DNA of 64,000 bases from Acidimicrobiales bacterium (GTDB taxonomy: Bacteria > Actinomycetota > Acidimicrobiia > Acidimicrobiales > Iamiaceae). A program made the position numbers and the translations under genes. Under the pieces are notes generated by a model. That model was not told the DNA's origin and ran no database searches. It saw nothing but the letters and a program-made list of their open reading frames with translations. Shown one piece after another: positions 27,476-37,422 of the stretch (positions are counted from its first letter, which is position 1; every line of letters begins with the position of its first letter). The DNA lies in assembly GCA_035547835.1 (NCBI GenBank), contig DASZTW010000005.1:806001-870000 (forward strand), given 5' to 3'.

Positions 27476-28096
27476 ATGGCCGCGACCGCCCGCAACCACA
27501 CCGGCGTGCCACCCCTGTCGCGGCTGCGTGCCTCGTTCGATCGGCTCATCGAGCGACCCGACCCGAAGCTCGACGAAGCGCTCAACGCGGCGACGGCGTG
27601 CTTCGCCCGTCACGGCCTCGCCCACACATCGGTGCCCGACATCGCCCGCGAGATGGGCGTGTCGAAGGCCACCGTCTACCGCCAGATCGGCTCGGTCGAC
27701 GACGTCGTCCGCTTGCTGCTGGCCCGCGAGGCCCACCTGCTCATCGACACGCTCGAGCACACGGTCGGCGACGCCACCGGACCCGACGCGCTGCTCGACG
27801 TGGTCACCGCCGGCATCGGCTTCGCGTCGGACCACCCGCTGATCACGAAGGTCCTGCGCGACGAGCCCGATCTCGCCGGTGAGCTGCTGCCGCTGCTGCC
27901 CGAGTTCGCCGGCGCGACCCGCGCGGCGCTGCAACCGGCGATCGTCGCGCTGCTCGATGGCGCCGACACCGTCTCGCCGCCGGGCGTGTTGGCCGATCTG
28001 GTGGTTCGCCTCACGTTGGCCGCGCTGCTGGTGACGCCACCCGACCTCGCCGCCCACGTGCGCCAGGCGTTCGAGCCCCACCTGCGCCCGACCTGA
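27476..28096 (+). CDS. TetR-family transcriptional regulator
   Basis: A 206-residue regulator. The helix-turn-helix is at about residues 42-85: ACFARHGLAHTSVPDIAREM and GVSKATVYRQIGSVDDVVR. The C-terminal ligand-binding domain is all helical and not assignable. It is divergent from the P450, with the palindrome between, so it probably represses itself and the P450. The target may include the amidohydrolase cluster downstream. It converges with a second TetR gene across a 103-bp gap with short GC-rich repeats. Confidence 0.88.
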   Translation: MAATARNHTGVPPLSRLRASFDRLIERPDPKLDEALNAATACFARHGLAHTSVPDIAREMGVSKATVYRQIGSVDDVVRLLLAREAHLLIDTLEHTVGDATGPDALLDVVTAGIGFASDHPLITKVLRDEPDLAGELLPLLPEFAGATRAALQPAIVALLDGADTVSPPGVLADLVVRLTLAALLVTPPDLAAHVRQAFEPHLRPT

Positions 28097-28199
28097 GCCC
28101 GGCCCACCTGCGCCCGACCGGCCCACCGGACCTGAGCCCGGCCCGCCGGACCTCAGCCCGGCCGGCGGCGGCCGACGGTGGCCGACGGCGGCGTGGGCA

Positions 28200-28823
28200 T
28201 CAGCGAGCGGCGTCGGGGACGAACGCCGGCACCAACATCCGCGCCAGGAACTCGCGCTCGCGGGCCCGCGGCCACTCGGGGGGCAGCCGCACCAGCGACT
28301 CGATCACGCGGGTGGTCCACTCGACGTAGTCGCGGACGTCGACGTCGGGTCGTAGCTTGCCGGCCTGGCGCGCGGCCTCCAGCCACGGCTTGCTGGCCCG
28401 TTCGAGGCGCCCGCGCAGCTGGTCCTCCATGCCCTTCAGGAGGCGACGGCCCTCGGGGAGGCGACCGGCCGCCAGGACCAGCTTCAGCAGGTCGTCGGAG
28501 CGGTAGTGCTCGATGGTGAACAGCACCGCTTCGACGATCTGGTCCTCGAACTCGTCGAAGCCCGCCACGTGCTCGACGAGCTGCGCCAAGAAGCGGTCGA
28601 GCTGGCGGAGGCTGACGGCCTCGACCAGCGCTTCTTTCCCGCCGGCATGGCGGTACAAGGTGGCACGGGGGACTTTGGCCACGCGGACCACGTCGTCGAC
28701 CGTGGTCTGCGCGATGCCGTAACGGGCGAAGCACAACTGGGCCGCGTCGAGCACCGCGTCGAGCGTGCTCGACGCCGCGGCGGCTTGGCGCGACCGACCC
28801 AGCGTGCCGACCCGGCGGCTCAC
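28200..28823 (-). CDS. TetR-family transcriptional regulator
   Basis: A 207-residue regulator with HTH in LCFARYGIAQTTVDDVVRVA and KVPRATLYRHAGGKEALVEA (about residues 32-70). The GTG at 28823 overlaps the amidohydrolase stop as GTGA, so regulator and enzyme are translationally coupled and share a transcript. That linkage suggests control of the same pathway, with the inducer possibly a substrate or product of the amidohydrolase. It is distinct in sequence from the TetR at 27476. Confidence 0.88.
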   Translation of the reverse strand: MSRRVGTLGRSRQAAAASSTLDAVLDAAQLCFARYGIAQTTVDDVVRVAKVPRATLYRHAGGKEALVEAVSLRQLDRFLAQLVEHVAGFDEFEDQIVEAVLFTIEHYRSDDLLKLVLAAGRLPEGRRLLKGMEDQLRGRLERASKPWLEAARQAGKLRPDVDVRDYVEWTTRVIESLVRLPPEWPRAREREFLARMLVPAFVPDAAR

Positions 28824-30559
28824 GCCCGGCGGCTCCGGAGCAGGTGGCCGGTGCGCTCGCCGGTGTCCGCGTCGTCGCGCCGGATCGTGGCGCCGTTGAC
28901 GATCGTGGCGAGGTAACCGGTGCCGGGCTGCAAGATGCGAGCCGCGCCCGTCGGGAGGTCGCGCCGCAAGTACGGCTCCTCGATGGTGAGACGCTCGAAG
29001 TCGATCACGTTGAGGTCGGCCTTCTTGCCGGCCTCGATCACACCGCGGTCGGTGAAGCCGTACATCTCCGCCGGCGCGCCGGTGAGCTTGTGCACGGCCA
29101 GCTCGACCGGCACGGTCGCCCCCTTGGTGCGGTCGCGCGCCCAGTGGGTGAGGTGGAAGGTCGAGGTGGAGCAGTCGGAGATCATCGTCACGTGCGCGCC
29201 GGCGTCGGACAGGCCGCTGACGGTGTTGGGGTCGGCGAGCATCTCTCGGCACGGCTCGAGCGTGCCGTCGGCGAAGTTCGACCCGAGCATGGCGAAGAAG
29301 GTACGCCCGCCGTTGTCGACCAGCAGGTCATACATGTGGTGGAGCGGGTCCTTGCCGAGCGCCTGGGCCTGCGCCTTGACGGACTCGCTGCCGTCGGGCT
29401 CGTAGTTCACCGGCGCAGCGAGCGAGAACATGCGGCCGAGGCCCCCACCCAGCCCAGCCGACACCAGCGCCGCCAGGCCGCCGGTGAACTCGTCGCCTTC
29501 GCCGAGGATCTGATCGCGCACTTCGGGCTTGCGCATCTCTGCCACGCGAGCCTCGAGCGGGAGCTCCGCGACCTTCTTGTACGTGGGCCGATTCCAGAAT
29601 GGGTGGTACGTGTCGAGGTTGCACATCACGGTGACCGACCGGGGGATGATCTGCGGCCGGAGCTGCGCACCCTTGGCGTTCCAGGCAGCCGAGCCGTCGA
29701 GCACGGCACGGAACACCATCGATTCCTTGCTGACTTGGAACGTGCTGAACGTGAGCGGGCGCCCCGCCGTGATCGACAGACCCGCGAGCATGTCGAGCTC
29801 GGGCATGCCGTCTTCGTGCTTGCCCGGCGCGATGGTGCCGTCGGCGATGGTCTGGATCAGGCCGTGGCCGGCGTCGCCCACCGCTTGGGCGAGCGCGCCC
29901 AGCTCCTCGAGCGGCGCGAACGTGCCCGGCACGATCTTCCCCGAGCGCGACATGTGGGCCCGGAAGCGGTTGCTGGAGAAGCCGGCCGCGCCGGCGTCGA
30001 ACGCGTCGCGCACCAGGCGGGCCATCTCGGCCACTTCGTCGGGGGTGGCGTCGTGGTCGTCGTAGGCCCGCTCCCCCATCACGTAGTACCGGATCGGGCC
30101 GTGCGAGACGTGGCACGCCACGTTGGCCGAGAAGCGCCGGCGGTCGAGGAAGTCGAGGTACTCGGGGAACGTCTCCCACTCGCCCCAGGGCATCCCCACC
30201 GACAGGGCGCTTCCGGGGATGTCCTCGACGCCCTCCATCATGTCGATCAGCGACTCGTGGTCCGCGGGACGGACGGGCGCGAAGCCGACGCCGCAGTTGC
30301 CCAACACGATGGTGGAGATCCCGTTGGTGGCCGACGGCTCGAGCGCGTCGTCCCATGTGACTTGGCCGTCGTAGTGGGTGTGCAGATCGAAGAAGCCCGG
30401 GGTGACCAGGGCGCCGTCGGCGTCGATGACCTCGTGTGCGGCTTCGTCGACGTCGCCGACCGCGACGATCTGGTCGCCGCGGATCCCGACGTCGCCGGTG
30501 AACCCCGCACGGCCAGTGCCGTCGATGATCGTGCCGCCCCGGATGACCTTGTCCAGCAT
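28820..30559 (-). CDS. Amidohydrolase of the N-acyl-D-amino-acid deacylase type
   Basis: Metal-dependent hydrolase of 579 residues (amidohydrolase 3 family). It starts MLDKVIRGGTIIDGTGRAGF, with the composite beta-sandwich then the metal-binding DLHTHYDGQVTWDD near residue 60, GNCGVGFAPVRP, and the C-terminal AGHVTMISD-like segment (here SDAGAHVTMISDCSTSTF) plus GVIEAGKKADLNVIDF. Actinobacterial members act on N-acyl-D-amino acids or other cyclic or amide substrates, so the substrate here is open. The ATG at 30559 has GGGGAG 8 bp upstream. It is coupled to a TetR gene and is divergent from the FAD oxidoreductase. Confidence 0.85.
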   Translation of the reverse strand: MLDKVIRGGTIIDGTGRAGFTGDVGIRGDQIVAVGDVDEAAHEVIDADGALVTPGFFDLHTHYDGQVTWDDALEPSATNGISTIVLGNCGVGFAPVRPADHESLIDMMEGVEDIPGSALSVGMPWGEWETFPEYLDFLDRRRFSANVACHVSHGPIRYYVMGERAYDDHDATPDEVAEMARLVRDAFDAGAAGFSSNRFRAHMSRSGKIVPGTFAPLEELGALAQAVGDAGHGLIQTIADGTIAPGKHEDGMPELDMLAGLSITAGRPLTFSTFQVSKESMVFRAVLDGSAAWNAKGAQLRPQIIPRSVTVMCNLDTYHPFWNRPTYKKVAELPLEARVAEMRKPEVRDQILGEGDEFTGGLAALVSAGLGGGLGRMFSLAAPVNYEPDGSESVKAQAQALGKDPLHHMYDLLVDNGGRTFFAMLGSNFADGTLEPCREMLADPNTVSGLSDAGAHVTMISDCSTSTFHLTHWARDRTKGATVPVELAVHKLTGAPAEMYGFTDRGVIEAGKKADLNVIDFERLTIEEPYLRRDLPTGAARILQPGTGYLATIVNGATIRRDDADTGERTGHLLRSRRA

Positions 30560-30598
30560 CGCTTCGCTCCCCTGTTGCGTCGTGGCCAACATCGCAGA

Positions 30599-30608
30599 TT
30601 GAGACGAT
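30599..30608. promoter_or_regulatory. Candidate TetR half-site upstream of the amidohydrolase
   Basis: TTGAGACGAT here repeats ten of the eleven bases of the left arm of the perfect palindrome at 27369-27396. It lies 40 bp before the amidohydrolase start. Only one half-site is present, so binding would need a degenerate partner. Confidence 0.35.
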
Positions 30609-30661
30609 CGACACAAGCCGTCCCACCGGTGGGTCCTGCTTGCTTGTCACGGGATCAGGGC

Positions 30662-30691
30662 TTGACATCGACCAACAAGATGTTCTAGTGA
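30662..30691 (+). promoter_or_regulatory. Candidate promoter for the FAD oxidoreductase gene
   Basis: TTGACA (30662-30667) and TAGTGA (30686-30691) are 18 bp apart and end 49 bp before the GTG start. The minus-10 is a weak match. CATCGTC at 30713-30719, a part of the operator arm seen at 27386, lies just downstream, where a repressor would block transcription. Confidence 0.4.
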
Positions 30692-30740
30692 GACTAAACA
30701 ACGATTTCATCTCATCGTCAACCCAGCGGGGAGCAAGCGC

Positions 30741-32246
30741 GTGAACGAGCCAACGACGAGCTCGGGGACCCACGCCCCTGGCCGGTCACTCCACGTCGCC
30801 GTCATCGGCGCCGGGATCGGCGGCCTCGGCGCCGCCCTCGCCTTCAGCCGGCAGGGCCACCGGGTGACCCTCATCGAGCGCGACGACACCCCGATGCCCG
30901 ACGACGTGGAAGGCGCGTTCGAGTGGCAGCGTCGCGGCGCGCCGCAAGTCCGCCACCCCCACGCCTTCCTCGGGCTGGCGCGCACCATCTTGCGCGACCG
31001 CTTCCCCGACGTGCTGGCCGACCTGCTCGACAACGGGGTGCACACCGTCGCCATGGGCTCGTCGCTGCCCGGCCTCGACATGTCGCCCGACCTCCGAGCC
31101 GTCGTGTCCGAAGACGACCTGCAGATCCTCGGCTGCCGTCGCACCACGTTCGAGTGGGTGCTGCGCCGGAGCGTGCTCGCGGAGCAAGGCGTCGACCTCC
31201 GGGTCGGCACCGGCGTGTCGGGCCTCGTCGTGGCCGACCGGCCCGGTCCCCACGGTGTGCCCGCAGTGGCCGGTGTGCAGATGGAGGACGCCTCGGTGGT
31301 CGGCGCCGATCTCGTGATCGCCAGCACCGGGCGCCGCAGCGACTTGCCGAGCTGGCTCGCCGCGCACGGCATCGACATCCCCGAGACCACCAGCGACGCA
31401 GGCGTCGTCTACTTCTCGCGCTTCTACCGCAACGACGAGCCCAACTACTTCGGGTTCCGCGCCGCGCTCAGCGGCGGGCTCGGAGTGGGCGTCATCGGCG
31501 CCGACGCAGGCACGTACTCGATCACCGCGGTCGTCGACAAGGAGGACAAGGAGCTCCGTTCGCACCTCAACGACTCCGACCGCTTCGACGCAACCATGCG
31601 GCTCATGCCCGAGATCGCCGACGTGATCGAGTTCGGCGGCAAGCCGATCCACCCGGTGCACCTGATGACCGGGCTGATCAACCGGATCCGCACGTTCACC
31701 GACAAAGCCGGCGATCCCCGAGTGACCGGCGTGCTGGCCGTGGGGGATGCGCACACGTGCACCAACCCGGCGTACGGACGGGGCCAGTCGCTGGCGCTGC
31801 TGCAGGCCACGCTGGCGGCCGACTCGGTCCGCGACGCCGACGACCTGTTGGACGCGGCTCGCCGCTACGAAGCCGCCAGCGCCGCCCAGGTCGAGCCCTG
31901 GTACCACTTCTCGGTAATGACCGACCAGATGCGGGCGCACATCCCCGGGGGCATCCGTTCCAAACCCGCACCCCAGCCGGGCGAGGCGGCGGCCGCTGCC
32001 GAGCAGCCGGGTCTCGGCAACTTCGACTTCTTCACCATCTTGACCAGCGGCTTCGCCGAGCCCGAGCTACTTCGGGTCGTGCTGCGGGTGATGAACTTGC
32101 TGGATCCGCCGCACACGTTGCTCACCCGCCTGGCGGACTTCCAGCGGATCGGCGAAGCGGCACGTCAACAGGCCGCGCGACGCCGCCGCGACGAGCCCCG
32201 GCCCCGCAGAGTGACCCGCGACGAGCTCTTGGCCGTAGTGGCCTGA
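30741..32246 (+). CDS. FAD-dependent oxidoreductase (aromatic hydroxylase-like)
   Basis: Flavoprotein of 501 residues. The FAD-binding Rossmann motif VAVIGAGIGGLGAALAFSRQ is at about 19-38, and the second FAD contact is GVLAVGDAHTCTNPAYGRGQ, the GD motif of class A monooxygenase and geranylgeranyl-reductase-like proteins. RRTTFEWVLRR marks the middle region. The GTG at 30741 has GGGGAG 8 bp upstream. The long helical C-terminus (about 380-501) has no clear match. It is followed by an epoxide-hydrolase-like gene 23 bp later, probably the same transcript. Together with the nearby P450 it suggests oxidation of a hydrophobic compound; the substrate is unknown. Confidence 0.82.
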   Translation: MNEPTTSSGTHAPGRSLHVAVIGAGIGGLGAALAFSRQGHRVTLIERDDTPMPDDVEGAFEWQRRGAPQVRHPHAFLGLARTILRDRFPDVLADLLDNGVHTVAMGSSLPGLDMSPDLRAVVSEDDLQILGCRRTTFEWVLRRSVLAEQGVDLRVGTGVSGLVVADRPGPHGVPAVAGVQMEDASVVGADLVIASTGRRSDLPSWLAAHGIDIPETTSDAGVVYFSRFYRNDEPNYFGFRAALSGGLGVGVIGADAGTYSITAVVDKEDKELRSHLNDSDRFDATMRLMPEIADVIEFGGKPIHPVHLMTGLINRIRTFTDKAGDPRVTGVLAVGDAHTCTNPAYGRGQSLALLQATLAADSVRDADDLLDAARRYEAASAAQVEPWYHFSVMTDQMRAHIPGGIRSKPAPQPGEAAAAAEQPGLGNFDFFTILTSGFAEPELLRVVLRVMNLLDPPHTLLTRLADFQRIGEAARQQAARRRRDEPRPRRVTRDELLAVVA

Positions 32247-32269
32247 GCGCACGGACCCCGAGGAGCACC

Positions 32270-33196
32270 ATGGCCGACACCGCCTCGATCGAGCGCTTCG
32301 ACATCAACGTCGGGCGGCTCACCTTCCAGGCCCGCCGAGCCGGGCCCACCGACGGCCGGGCTGTGATCTTGCTCCACGGCGTGCCGCAGTCATCTGCCAC
32401 GTGGAACCTGCAGCTGCCCGCGTTGGCCGCGGCTGGGTACCGGGCCGTGGCGTTCACCCAGCGGGGCTACTCGCCGGGGGCGCGCTTCGACGACGTCGAG
32501 GCGTTCACCATGGACAAGCTCGCCCAGGACGTGCTCGACGTCGCCGACGCGCTCGGCATCGGCCGGTTCGACGTGGTCGGCCACGACGCCGGCGCCGGAG
32601 TGGCGTGGGCGCTCGGCGCGTACCACACCGACCGCGTCACGACGCTGGCCATCGCCTCGGTCCCGCACCCCGCGGCCTTCCGCAGCTCCTACGAAGCAGG
32701 CTCCGCCAAGGCCGCCGACAACGGGGCCGCCGATCCCGAGGACGACCAGCACGAGCGCTCCGGCTACATGCGCCAGATCGTCGGCCAGCCCCGCGGCACC
32801 GTCGAGCAGATGTTCATCGCCAACGACAACCAGGTCATGAAGGCGCTGTTCACCGGGCTGCCCGACGACAGCGTCGCCGAGTACCTCGAGCTCCTCGGCA
32901 ACCCCGAGGGCATCCGCGGCTGCCTCGACTGGTACCGGGCGGGATCGCTGCGGAGCCCCGACGGCAAGCGGTTCATGCGCACCGACTTCCCCGCGATCGA
33001 GATCCCCACGCTGTACGTCTGGTCCGACCAGGACCCCGCGCTCGGCCCGAAAGCCGCGTATGCCACGGCCAACCACATCACCGGGCCGTACAAGTTCGTG
33101 GTCCTCGAGGGCGTCGGGCACTGGATCCCCGAGCTCGCCGCCGACCGCTTCAACGAGGAGTTGCTGGCCCACCTGGCGGCCCACCCGACACGCTGA
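32270..33196 (+). CDS. Alpha/beta hydrolase, epoxide hydrolase-like
   Basis: A 308-residue alpha/beta hydrolase. The oxyanion motif ILLHGVPQSSATW and nucleophile elbow VGHDAGAGVAWAL, with Asp rather than Ser at the elbow, are characteristic of epoxide hydrolases and haloalkane dehalogenases. The HGVP form favours the former. The acid is in YVWSDQDPALGP and the base His in EGVGHWIPELAADRF. Lid tyrosines of true epoxide hydrolases cannot be assigned with certainty. AGGAG lies 4 bp before the ATG. It could open an epoxide made by the P450 or the FAD enzyme upstream, which is inference from context. Confidence 0.85.
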   Translation: MADTASIERFDINVGRLTFQARRAGPTDGRAVILLHGVPQSSATWNLQLPALAAAGYRAVAFTQRGYSPGARFDDVEAFTMDKLAQDVLDVADALGIGRFDVVGHDAGAGVAWALGAYHTDRVTTLAIASVPHPAAFRSSYEAGSAKAADNGAADPEDDQHERSGYMRQIVGQPRGTVEQMFIANDNQVMKALFTGLPDDSVAEYLELLGNPEGIRGCLDWYRAGSLRSPDGKRFMRTDFPAIEIPTLYVWSDQDPALGPKAAYATANHITGPYKFVVLEGVGHWIPELAADRFNEELLAHLAAHPTR

Positions 33197-33283
33197 CCCC
33201 GCGCCGCGGGCGGCCCCGCAGGTGGCGCCGCGCGGTCCGCACGCGCCGGGTCGACCCCCGGCTGCCAACTACGGTGAACGGCC

Positions 33284-34294
33284 ATGACCGACGCATCGAC
33301 CGCGGCCTCCGAGAAGCAGGTACCCGACCGCAACCTCGCCATGGAGCTCGTCCGCGTCACCGAGGCGGCCGCGCTGGCCGCGTCGCGCTGGATGGGGCGC
33401 GGCGACAAAGAAGGCGCCGACGGCGCGGCAGTCGACGCGATGCGGATCGTGCTCAGCAGCGTGCCGATGGACGGCATCGTCGTGATCGGAGAGGGCGAGA
33501 AGGACGAAGCCCCGATGCTGTTCAACGGCGAGAAGATCGGCGACGGCACCCCACCTGCCACCGACATCGCCGTCGACCCGATCGACGGCACCACGTTGAC
33601 CGCCCTCGGCCGGTCCGGCGCCATCGCGGTCATCGCCGTCGCCGAGCGGGGCACCATGTTCAACCCGGGGCCGTGCGTCTACATGGAGAAGATCGCCGTC
33701 GGGCCCGAAGCGGCCGACGTGATCGACATCACCGCCAGCGCGACCGACAACCTCCTCGCGGTGGCCAAGGCCAAGAACGAGCCCGTGTCCGACGTGACTG
33801 CCGTGATCCTCGACCGTCCGCGCCACGCCGACCTCATCGCCGAAGTGCGCGCCGCGGGCGCCCGGATCCGGCTGATCCCCGACGGCGACGTCGCCGGTGC
33901 GATCTCGACCGCGTGGATCGAGTCCGGCGCCGACATCTTGTTCGGCATCGGAGGGACCCCCGAAGGCGTGATCGCCGCGGCCGCGCTCAAGTGCATGGGC
34001 GGCGCGATCCAAGGCCGGCTGTACCCTCGCGACGCCGCCGAGCGCCAGGCCGCCGAGGAGCTCGGCTACGACCTGAACCGGGTGCTGACCACCGACGACC
34101 TGGTCGCGGCCGACAACTGCTTCTTCGCCGCCACGGGCATCACCGACGGCGAGCTCATCAAGGGCGTCCACTACGACCAGCACGGCGCGACCACCCAGTC
34201 GTTGGTGATGCGCTCGAAGTCCGGCACTGTCCGTTTCGTCAGCGCCCGCCACCGCCTCAACAAGCTGAAGCGCTACGCCTCGATCGACTTCTGA
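33284..34294 (+). CDS. glpX: Fructose-1,6-bisphosphatase class II
   Basis: Hydrolyses fructose 1,6-bisphosphate to fructose 6-phosphate in gluconeogenesis; the GlpX type is the only FBPase in many actinobacteria. The 336-residue product carries the phosphatase metal motifs [16 protein letters not shown] and [16 protein letters not shown], then [20 protein letters not shown]. It starts [21 protein letters not shown] after a 16-residue leader, as in the family. The gene is followed after 20 bp by the palindromic element at 34315, which may terminate it. Confidence 0.95.
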   Translation: MTDASTAASEKQVPDRNLAMELVRVTEAAALAASRWMGRGDKEGADGAAVDAMRIVLSSVPMDGIVVIGEGEKDEAPMLFNGEKIGDGTPPATDIAVDPIDGTTLTALGRSGAIAVIAVAERGTMFNPGPCVYMEKIAVGPEAADVIDITASATDNLLAVAKAKNEPVSDVTAVILDRPRHADLIAEVRAAGARIRLIPDGDVAGAISTAWIESGADILFGIGGTPEGVIAAAALKCMGGAIQGRLYPRDAAERQAAEELGYDLNRVLTTDDLVAADNCFFAATGITDGELIKGVHYDQHGATTQSLVMRSKSGTVRFVSARHRLNKLKRYASIDF

Positions 34295-34314
34295 CGCACC
34301 CACACCCTCCGAGG

Positions 34315-34355
34315 TGTGAGCACTTGGCCACCCATACGGTGGCTAAGTGCTCACA
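34315..34355. repeat. Palindromic element, copy 3, between convergent genes
   Basis: Arms TGTGAGCACTTGGCCACC (34315-34332) and GGTGGCTAAGTGCTCACA (34338-34355), loop CATAC. There is one G:T mismatch, which is a G-U pair in one RNA strand. Same family as 25816 and 25911. The odd base creates the TAG stop (34343-34345) of the convergent gene on the minus strand. Confidence 0.9.
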
Positions 34356-35272
34356 GCAGGGCGTGGGTCCGGCCCACCCCCGCCGAGATGGGGTGGGAAG
34401 TGGCGCAGGAGATGGGCGGCGACACCTTGTCGTCGATGGGGTTCGTCGACTGCCACCGCGTCGATGATCGACGCGCCACCGAGCGGGTCGATCCGGCCCA
34501 GTGCCACACCCAGCGCCTCGCCATCGCGACGGGCCGTGACCACCTGCTGACCAGTGGGTGCGTCGCGCCGGGGTCGGCGTTCGACCTCGACCGTCGCGAC
34601 CACCTCGCCACCGGCGCCGAGCACCTCACCCGTCGGGCCGAAGGCAGCCAGGAGGAGATCGATCGCGTCGTCGGGCACGACCGAGGTGACCGACAGCTCC
34701 ACCTGCAGGGGGCCGCGAGCCACGACCGTCGGCCCGCCGAACGGCGCTTCGTGGATCGGCGTCCAGATGTCGGGCGCCCCTGGCGGGTGCAGCAACTCGA
34801 GGAGCGTCAGGCGGTCGGCCACGAAAGTCGCCTCGTACTCGCCGAAGGCGGTGATGCCGGCGTCAATGCGGTACGGGGCATGCTTGGCACGGCCCAACGT
34901 CACATGGGGCACGAAGTCACGGCCAACCGGCCGCGCCAGTGGGGCGACGAACGCCCGGGCTCGTTGTCCGCCCAACTCTGCCCGGGCGTCGTCGCCACCA
35001 ACGTGCAGATACAGCACCGGCGTGACCGGAAGAAAGGTCTCGGGCGGCCCCAGCGTGACGTCGAACGGTTGGTCCCCGCGCACCGCCGCGTCGACGGCCG
35101 CGATCGCCGCGGGAACGTCGTCGGCGTCGACATTGACCGGCGGCACCAACGTGACATGCGGCGCGATGCGGGCGAGCGTGGTGTCGCCGAAGGCACGCCG
35201 GAGCACGTCGACTTCCGTGCGAACCGGGTCCGGTACGAAGAGCACCACCGCCAAGCGCCGTCGCCGACCCAT
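34343..35272 (-). CDS. 2H phosphoesterase (2'-5' RNA ligase-like) fused to a GNAT-like segment
   Basis: The 309-residue product has two 2H motifs, PHVTLVPPVNV (about 38) and PHVTLGRAKH (about 122), the paired HxT signature of the LigT/2'-5' RNA ligase superfamily, within residues 1-175. The C-terminal part (about 190-309) resembles an N-acetyltransferase core: TSVVPDDAIDLLLAAFGP, VTARRDGEALGVALGRID, then the CoA-binding segment AVDEPHRRQGVAAHLL. The segment stops soon after this, within the palindromic element. RNA repair or cyclic phosphodiester hydrolysis is a family inference; the acetyltransferase part may be incomplete. Confidence 0.75.
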   Translation of the reverse strand: MGRRRRLAVVLFVPDPVRTEVDVLRRAFGDTTLARIAPHVTLVPPVNVDADDVPAAIAAVDAAVRGDQPFDVTLGPPETFLPVTPVLYLHVGGDDARAELGGQRARAFVAPLARPVGRDFVPHVTLGRAKHAPYRIDAGITAFGEYEATFVADRLTLLELLHPPGAPDIWTPIHEAPFGGPTVVARGPLQVELSVTSVVPDDAIDLLLAAFGPTGEVLGAGGEVVATVEVERRPRRDAPTGQQVVTARRDGEALGVALGRIDPLGGASIIDAVAVDEPHRRQGVAAHLLRHFPPHLGGGGPDPRPAVST

Positions 35273-35458
35273 CGGCCCCCGAGGCTACCGCCCACCCGAC
35301 GTGCGCCACGCTCCGTCGCGTCCACGCACCCATCGACGCGCCCAGCCCCCACCGAACGGGGGGCACATGGCTGCCCGAGCGACCACGACCTCACCCGGTT
35401 CGGGAATGGGGAGGGGTGCAGCAGGCGGCTGCCGGGGTTGCCGGGGCGCGGGGAGGGG

Positions 35459-35941
35459 CTAGGACTGGGCGAGCTTGATGCGCGACTGGGACCAGGCCCG
35501 GTCGTCGAGGAGCTGCACGAACTCCTGGTCGCTGCCCGGGTGGGCCAGCTCGGCGTTGGTCTCGGCGAGGTCGGCCTCGGCGGCCGCCACGTCGACGCCC
35601 TCCTGCTGCAGGGCGGCGTCGACCAGGATCGTCACGACGTTGTCGGCGATCGAGACGAAACCGCCCCGCACCACGAACTGCTCGACCTGGTGGCCGGGCA
35701 GGCCGATCCGCAACGGTCCGCTGCCGAGGGCGGCCACCATGGCGACGTGGCGGGGCCACACACCGAACTGGCCGTCGACCCCGGTGAGGGTCACCCAGTG
35801 CGCCCGACCGTTGTAGAGCGGCCGTTCGGGCGACACGAGCGACACCTGCAGGTCGATCTGGCCGCGCGCGAGCTCGTCGGCCACACTCCCGGTGTGGATC
35901 GAGCCGTTGGGGTGCTCGGGGAGCAGGTCCGCAGTCGACAC
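35459..35941 (-). CDS. atpC: ATP synthase epsilon subunit
   Basis: Rotor stalk subunit of F1, regulating ATPase activity. The beta-sandwich is recognised from DLQVSLVSPERPLYNGRAHW and GVDGQFGVWPRHVAMVAAL, followed by a C-terminal helical part. The 160-residue length includes about 29 extra residues before the usual start. The GTG at 35941 is 2 bp after the atpD stop; an internal GTG (VADELARGQ) would give a more usual length. It is the last gene of the operon. No clear terminator is visible in the 186-bp gap downstream. Confidence 0.9.
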   Translation of the reverse strand: MSTADLLPEHPNGSIHTGSVADELARGQIDLQVSLVSPERPLYNGRAHWVTLTGVDGQFGVWPRHVAMVAALGSGPLRIGLPGHQVEQFVVRGGFVSIADNVVTILVDAALQQEGVDVAAAEADLAETNAELAHPGSDQEFVQLLDDRAWSQSRIKLAQS

Positions 35942-35943
35942 GG

Positions 35944-37422
<1,479 letters not shown>

